Part shown: piece by piece, positions 14,310 through 18,083 of the stretch
Numbering within the stretch: the stretch's first letter is position 1
How the letters are laid out: each line of letters opens with the position of its first letter
Assembly (NCBI GenBank): GCA_049964655.1
Contig: JBMFXC010000056.1
Coordinates: 1-18,083 of the forward strand
DNA length: 18,083 nucleotides
Source: JAJZJT01 sp049964655
Lineage (GTDB): Bacteria; Actinomycetota; Acidimicrobiia; Acidimicrobiales; RAAP-2
Direction of reading: 5' to 3'
The notes under the pieces: model-generated
Databases searched by the model: none
Seen by the model: the letters and a program-made list of their open reading frames with translations, nothing else
What the model was told of the DNA's origin: nothing
Position numbers and translations under genes: made by a program

Positions 14310-15944
14310 ATGGCTCGACAGGAGCGGGAGCGGGACGGCGGAGCGCGGTGGCGGGCGGCGATTGACGAGCCACACGACGCCGCGGGCGGGGGCGTGAACG
14401 GCGAGGCAACGAGGTTCGCCCGACGGACGTTCCTCGGGGGCTCGCTGCTCGCCGGAGCGGGCGTGCTCGCCGCAGCGTGCGGCTCCTCGTCGACCATCCC
14501 CAAGGCGGCCGCCACGAAACCCGCCGGCTCGGACCTCGGCGCCGTCGAGCACGTGGTCTTCCTCATGCAGGAGAACCGGTCGTTCGACCACTACTTCGGC
14601 ACCTACCGGGGCGTCCGTGGTTTCGACGACCATCCGGCGGGGACGCTCGGCGCCTTCTCCCAGGCGTGGGCGGCCAACACCAGCCGACCCCCTGACGGCC
14701 GGCTGCTTCCCTACCACCTGGCGGTGGCGAGCGGCATCGGCGAGTGCACCCACGACCTCACTCACAACTGGCTTCCCCAGCACCTGTGCTGGGGAAAGGG
14801 GTCGATGGACGCCTTCGTCTCGACCCACACGTCTCCTCACTACGAAGGGCCCGTCTATGGCCCGCTCACCATGGGGTACCACGACCGAGCCGATCTTCCC
14901 TACCACTACGCGCTGGCTGACGCCTTCACCATCTGCGACGGGTACCACTGCTCGGTGATCGGGCCGACGCATCCGAACCGGCTGATGGCGATCTCGGGGA
15001 CCATCGACCCGTCGGGCTCCCACGGGGGTCCCGTGCTCATCACCAATTCGTCGCCGGACGCCCGGTTCAGCGTCAACTGGACGACCATGCCCGAGGTGCT
15101 GGAGGACGCCGGGGTGTCGTGGAAGACCTACCGGCCGCCGGGTGCCGCCTACAGCGTCAGCTCGCCCGAAGTGCTCTTCGTGTCGGACCAGATCCTCCCG
15201 TACTTCTCCCAGTACTCGAACCCCAGCTCGCCCCTGTACCAGAAGGCGTTCCTCCCCACCTTCCCCGACGACTTCGCCCACGACGTGGCCACCGGCACAC
15301 TGCCGGCCGTCTCGTGGGTCATCCCGCCGCTCGGCTACGACGAGCACCCGCCGGCACCGCCGGCACTCGGTGCCTGGTTCATCGACCAGGTCCTCTCCAC
15401 CCTCGTCTCGAACGCCGAGGTGTGGTCGAAGACCGTCCTCTTCATCATGTACGACGAGAACGACGGGTTCTTCGACCACGTCCCGCCGCCGGTCCCGCCC
15501 GCCGGGACGCCGGGGGAGTACTTGACCGTCAACCCCTTGCCCGCCGACGCCCACGGGGTGGCCGGGCCCATCGGACTTGGGTTCCGGGTGCCCATGCTGG
15601 TCGTCTCTCCCTTCAGCCGGGGCGGCTACGTGTGCTCGGACGTCTTCGACCACACGTCGCAACTGCGCTTCCTCGAGGAGCGCTTCGGCGTAAAGGCACC
15701 GAACATCTCGGCATGGCGGCGAAGCACGGTCGGGGACCTGACTGCTGCGTTGCGCCTCGGTCAGCCCGACACGTCGCGGCCGCTGCTCCCGTCGACCGCC
15801 GGAGACACCAAGGCCTACGTCGAGACACTCGGTTGCCAGGCGGCGGACCTCATCGAGCTCCGGACCGACCAGCCCGCCTACCCGATCCCCTCGCCGCAGC
15901 ACATGCCCGTCCAGGAGTCGGGGGTGGCCCGTCGCGTCGGTTAG
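14310..15944 (+). CDS. Tat-exported lipoprotein phosphoesterase (phospholipase C / acid phosphatase family)
   Basis: This 544-aa exported hydrolase of the phosphoesterase family is related to bacterial phospholipases C and AcpA-type acid phosphatases. The N-terminus has a twin-arginine motif (ARRTFLGG, R38-R39), a hydrophobic stretch and a lipobox ending LAAAC with C57, so it is probably secreted folded and anchored on the outer face of the membrane. Family motifs are FLMQENRSFDHYFG (84-97), GPTHPNRLMAISG (218-230), SWKTYRPP (270-277), VSWVIPPLGYDEHPP (334-348), YDENDGFFDHVPPP (381-394) and SPFSRGGYV (433-441). The Asp, Glu, His and Asn residues in them match the expected metal-centre positions. 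I chose the ATG at 14310 because AGGAGGAG lies six bases upstream; the frame stays open to 14154. It is not obviously linked to purE. The substrate (phospholipid or phosphomonoester) is not decided by sequence alone. Confidence 0.9.
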   Translation: MARQERERDGGARWRAAIDEPHDAAGGGVNGEATRFARRTFLGGSLLAGAGVLAAACGSSSTIPKAAATKPAGSDLGAVEHVVFLMQENRSFDHYFGTYRGVRGFDDHPAGTLGAFSQAWAANTSRPPDGRLLPYHLAVASGIGECTHDLTHNWLPQHLCWGKGSMDAFVSTHTSPHYEGPVYGPLTMGYHDRADLPYHYALADAFTICDGYHCSVIGPTHPNRLMAISGTIDPSGSHGGPVLITNSSPDARFSVNWTTMPEVLEDAGVSWKTYRPPGAAYSVSSPEVLFVSDQILPYFSQYSNPSSPLYQKAFLPTFPDDFAHDVATGTLPAVSWVIPPLGYDEHPPAPPALGAWFIDQVLSTLVSNAEVWSKTVLFIMYDENDGFFDHVPPPVPPAGTPGEYLTVNPLPADAHGVAGPIGLGFRVPMLVVSPFSRGGYVCSDVFDHTSQLRFLEERFGVKAPNISAWRRSTVGDLTAALRLGQPDTSRPLLPSTAGDTKAYVETLGCQAADLIELRTDQPAYPIPSPQHMPVQESGVARRVG

Positions 15945-15998
15945 GACGCGCCGCCGGCCTGTTCGTCCGGCGCCGGGAAAGCCGAAGGCGCAATCATC

Positions 15999-16052
15999 CT
16001 GGCTCGGCACCCCGCTCGTGCCGTCCTGGCTCGGCACCCCGCTCGTGCCGTC
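15999..16052. terminator. Two tandem 27-bp repeats, each a hairpin
   Basis: Two perfect 27-bp copies (15999-16025 and 16026-16052) each contain CGGCAC, a seven-base loop CCCGCTC, and GTGCCG. They begin 55 bases after the phosphoesterase stop and before the protease promoter region, so they may act as a doubled terminator. No T tract follows. Confidence 0.55.
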
Positions 16053-16191
16053 CTGACCTGGGATGTCTGACGGAATCCTTATGGTGCAGTTGAGTAAACC
16101 TTAGACACGAGCGGTGGAATGACATCGTGCAGACGGTCCACCGTCAGAGCGAGCGTGACAGGGCCTGGCGAACGAGTAGCGAGGGACGGCT
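16053..16191 (+). promoter_or_regulatory. Upstream region of the HtrA-type protease gene
   Basis: This stretch is more AT-rich than its surroundings around 16070-16105 and must hold the protease promoter. GGAAT (16072-16076), 17 bases and then GTA (16094-16096) loosely resembles the extracytoplasmic-stress sigma pattern GGAAC-N16-18-GTT, with two mismatches. TTGAGT at 16090-16095 is a possible -35 without a good -10 partner. Neither is convincing alone. GAGGG about eight bases before the ATG is the likely ribosome site. Confidence 0.25.
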
Positions 16192-17886
16192 ATGAACCAC
16201 GACGAGAACGTTGAAGGCCAGTCAACCGGCGAGCCAACCGCTGCCGTGCCAACCGGCGAGCCAACCGCTGCCGTGCCAACCGGCGAGCCAACCGCTGCCG
16301 TGCCAACCGGCGAGCCCGGAGGATCGTGGCAGCCCACCGTAGGAGCCCCTGGGCCGGCGGCGTCGGCGTCGCACGGTTCAGGTCGCTCCGCAGGCCAGGC
16401 GCCTCCGGCTGGCGGCACCTCGTGGCAGGCGCCCGGTGACCCGGGAACCTGGGCGAGCGCCTATCCGGGCGGCGCACCCGGCCACCAGACCGGCCCGTAC
16501 GGTACGCCGGGCTACTACCCCGGGGGTCCTCAGGTTCCGACCGGAGGCCCGGGGCCCTATGGGGGGAGCTCTCCCGGAGGACCGCCGCCAGGAGCCTGGG
16601 GCTCGCCTTCTTGGTGGGACCACCGCCCCCAGGGCACCCCCCCGTGGGCCCAGGGGCACCCGCCAGCCCGTTCGGTGGGTCGCTTCGCCGTCATCGCCGT
16701 GGTCGGAGCAGTGGTGGCCGCCACCCTTGGCGTGGTGATCGGCCACGCCGTCTGGCAGCCGCCTCCGGTCAGCTCCTCGGTGGGTATCGCCCTACCGGGC
16801 TCGGGCGGCTCGGGGAGCTCGGGGAGCGGCGGCTCCGGCCTCGGGGGCTCGGGTGCCTCGGGTGGGCCCGCCAATGCCGCGGCGATCGCCCAGCGGGTCG
16901 CCCCAGCGCTCGTGGACATCAACACCACGCTCAACTACCAGAACGAGCAGGCTGCCGGGACGGGCATGGTCTTGACTCCCAACGGCGAGATCCTCACCAA
17001 CAACCACGTGATCGAGTCGTCGACGTCGATCAGCGTGACGGATATCGGCAACGGCAGGACCTACAGCGCCGTCGTCGTCGGCTACGACCGACTTAAGGAC
17101 GTCGCTGTCCTCCAGTTGCAGAACGCCTCGGGACTGGCCACGGTGACGACCGGCAACTCCTCGTCGGTGCGGGTCGGGGAGCAAGTCGTGGGCATCGGGA
17201 ACGCCGGGGGCGTCGGCGGCTCGCCGAGTGTGGCCGGTGGCACGGTCACCGCGCTCAACCAGGCGATTACGGCCACGGACCAGGGAGACGGCACCTCTGA
17301 GCAGTTGAGCGGCCTGATCGAGAGCAACGCCGACATCCAGCCTGGTGACTCGGGTGGCCCGCTTGTGAACACAGCGGGCAAAGTGGTCGGGATGGACACG
17401 GCGGCGTCCGCCGGCTTTCAGTTCCAGCCAACCGGAGGATCGGGCGTCCAAGGCTATTCGATCCCGATCAACGAGGCACTGTCGATCGCCAGGAAGATCA
17501 CCTCGGGTGCCTCGTCATCGTCCGTGCACATCGGGCCCACTGCGTTCCTGGGAGTCCAGGTGGTCGCTCCCGGTTCGACGTCAGCCGGCGGAGGCTTCGG
17601 CGGCAGTGGCTTCGGCTCGGGCGGCATCGGCTCGGGCGGGAGTGGCTCGTCCTCACCGGGTGCTCAGATCGTGACGGTCATCCCAGGACAGGCGGCGGCC
17701 AGTGCCGGCCTGCAGGCTGGCGACATCATCACGGCGGTGGATGGCCACACGGTGACGAGTGTCAACGACCTGGCTCAGATCATGCTGGAGGAGAAGGTTG
17801 GCTCTACGGTGCCGGTGGTCTTTACCGACACCAGCGGGCGCCAGCAGACGGTGTCGGTGACCCTTCGGGCAGGTCCGCCGCAGTAG
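16192..17886 (+). CDS. Membrane-anchored HtrA/DegP-type serine protease with PDZ domain
   Basis: This 564-aa envelope protease is of the kind that degrades or processes misfolded exported proteins. Residues 1-160 are a disordered cytoplasmic Pro/Gly/Tyr-rich region containing three perfect 9-aa repeats (GEPTAAVPT). A single membrane segment (about 164-187, FAVIAVVGAVVAATLGVVIG) is followed by a Gly/Ser linker (203-226). The trypsin-like domain runs from ~228 to 445 with the triad H272 (LTNNHVIE), D303 (LKDVAVL) and S387 (QPGDSGGPL). A second Gly-rich linker (~461-488) precedes one PDZ domain (AQIVTVIPGQAAASAGLQAGDIITAVDG and onward, 491-562). The order matches actinobacterial PepD/HtrA proteins, with all catalytic residues present. 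The ATG at 16192 is the first in frame. It seems to be monocistronic, between hairpins on both sides. Confidence 0.95.
   Translation: MNHDENVEGQSTGEPTAAVPTGEPTAAVPTGEPTAAVPTGEPGGSWQPTVGAPGPAASASHGSGRSAGQAPPAGGTSWQAPGDPGTWASAYPGGAPGHQTGPYGTPGYYPGGPQVPTGGPGPYGGSSPGGPPPGAWGSPSWWDHRPQGTPPWAQGHPPARSVGRFAVIAVVGAVVAATLGVVIGHAVWQPPPVSSSVGIALPGSGGSGSSGSGGSGLGGSGASGGPANAAAIAQRVAPALVDINTTLNYQNEQAAGTGMVLTPNGEILTNNHVIESSTSISVTDIGNGRTYSAVVVGYDRLKDVAVLQLQNASGLATVTTGNSSSVRVGEQVVGIGNAGGVGGSPSVAGGTVTALNQAITATDQGDGTSEQLSGLIESNADIQPGDSGGPLVNTAGKVVGMDTAASAGFQFQPTGGSGVQGYSIPINEALSIARKITSGASSSSVHIGPTAFLGVQVVAPGSTSAGGGFGGSGFGSGGIGSGGSGSSSPGAQIVTVIPGQAAASAGLQAGDIITAVDGHTVTSVNDLAQIMLEEKVGSTVPVVFTDTSGRQQTVSVTLRAGPPQ
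16228..16308 (+). repeat. Three perfect 27-bp in-frame repeats in the protease gene
   Basis: Three identical 27-bp units (16228-16254, 16255-16281, 16282-16308) encode GEPTAAVPT three times in the cytoplasmic N-terminal region. A degenerate start of a fourth (GGCGAGCC) follows. Identity at third codon positions points to recent duplication by slippage. Confidence 0.95.
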
Positions 17887-17904
17887 CGGCCCCTCGCCCA
17901 CCTC

Positions 17905-17932
17905 GGCCGGGGAAGGCCCCTCATCCCCGGCC
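17905..17932 (+). terminator. Hairpin after the protease gene
   Basis: GGCCGGGGA (17905-17913) and TCCCCGGCC (17924-17932) form a perfect 9-bp stem with a ten-base loop, 18 bases after the stop codon. There is no T tract. Confidence 0.5.
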
Positions 17933-17966
17933 CGTCACGGTCGAACCCACCTCGGCCGGTGACCAG

Positions 17967-18000
17967 CGAAGACCAGGCACCTCAAGGTGCCTGGTCTTCG
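17967..18000. terminator. Strong hairpin with 16-bp arms
   Basis: CGAAGACCAGGCACCT (17967-17982) and AGGTGCCTGGTCTTCG (17985-18000) are perfect reverse complements around CA; in RNA this is a 15-bp stem with a four-base loop. The downstream side reads TCTTCGTCG, not a clean T tract. It is a strong terminator candidate for the protease transcript and, being symmetric, for any gene arriving from the right. Confidence 0.7.
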
Positions 18001-18083
18001 TCGCGAATGGGGTGCCCGTCGCGCCGTCACTGACCGGGGTTCCGGAGTTCGTAGGCATTTTCGGGGGTCCCGCGTGACATCGT
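18001..18083. other. Window end, no feature seen
   Basis: The last 83 bases after the hairpin show no recognisable gene start, RNA or repeat. A neighbouring gene may begin or end just outside. Confidence 0.4.

Noticed and set aside
14172..16037. 621-codon antisense frame opposite the phosphoesterase
   Set aside because: The plus strand encodes a protein with clear family motifs and a Tat lipoprotein signal; the antisense product is Arg/Val/Gly-rich without motifs.
1..18083. tRNA, rRNA, insertion sequence, prophage or toxin-antitoxin genes
   Set aside because: I looked for these on both strands and saw no supporting sequence. Detection of tRNAs by eye is limited, so a tRNA scan would be needed to be certain.

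Overview
The window is high-GC DNA with dense, mostly short-spaced genes, strong G/C bias at third codon positions, GTG starts and a purK-purE pair. It fits a high-GC actinobacterium. The gene content would suit Acidimicrobiia or a relative, but that is an inference, since no rRNA or other marker gene is present. A run of exactly 100 N (3650-3749) is an assembly gap of unknown true length inside a tandem repeat.

Layout. (1) 1-2383, + strand: the tail of an unrecognised gene with an apparent one-base frameshift, an unnamed 643-aa protein joined to it by an ATGA overlap, and a possible 50-aa ORF. (2) 2436-3278, - strand: a fumarylacetoacetate-hydrolase-family enzyme. (3) 3279-3786: no gene; two hairpins and a 20-bp tandem repeat array interrupted by the gap. 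(4) 3787-4944, - strand: an Rrf2-family Fe-S regulator fused to a C-terminal SRPBCC/START-like domain. (5) 5066-10182, + strand, divergent from the regulator: a NapH-like membrane polyferredoxin, a ferredoxin/GltD/flavodoxin fusion oxidoreductase and an acyl-CoA dehydrogenase, spaced 16 and 28 bp and closed by a strong hairpin. (6) 10282-10743 +, a small flavodoxin-like protein, convergent with 10808-12268 -, a D-2-hydroxyacid (GlcD/D2HGDH-type) FAD dehydrogenase. (7) 12403-14117 +, purK and purE with a GTGA overlap. (8) 14310-15944 +, a Tat-exported lipoprotein phosphoesterase. (9) 16192-17886 +, a membrane-anchored HtrA-type serine protease followed by two hairpins.

How the genes may work together. 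The most unusual part is the divergent unit at 3787-10182. The regulator keeps the three cysteines and the Asp8 known as cluster ligands in the NsrR branch of Rrf2. It carries a predicted ligand-pocket domain, and it faces an operon that looks like an electron conduit: NAD(P)H or ferredoxin, then FAD/FMN/[4Fe-4S], then a membrane Fe-S protein. An inverted repeat overlies the regulator's own predicted -10 box, which suggests autoregulation. The electron acceptor and the signal cannot be read from the sequence. The remaining genes are ordinary housekeeping, catabolic or envelope functions.
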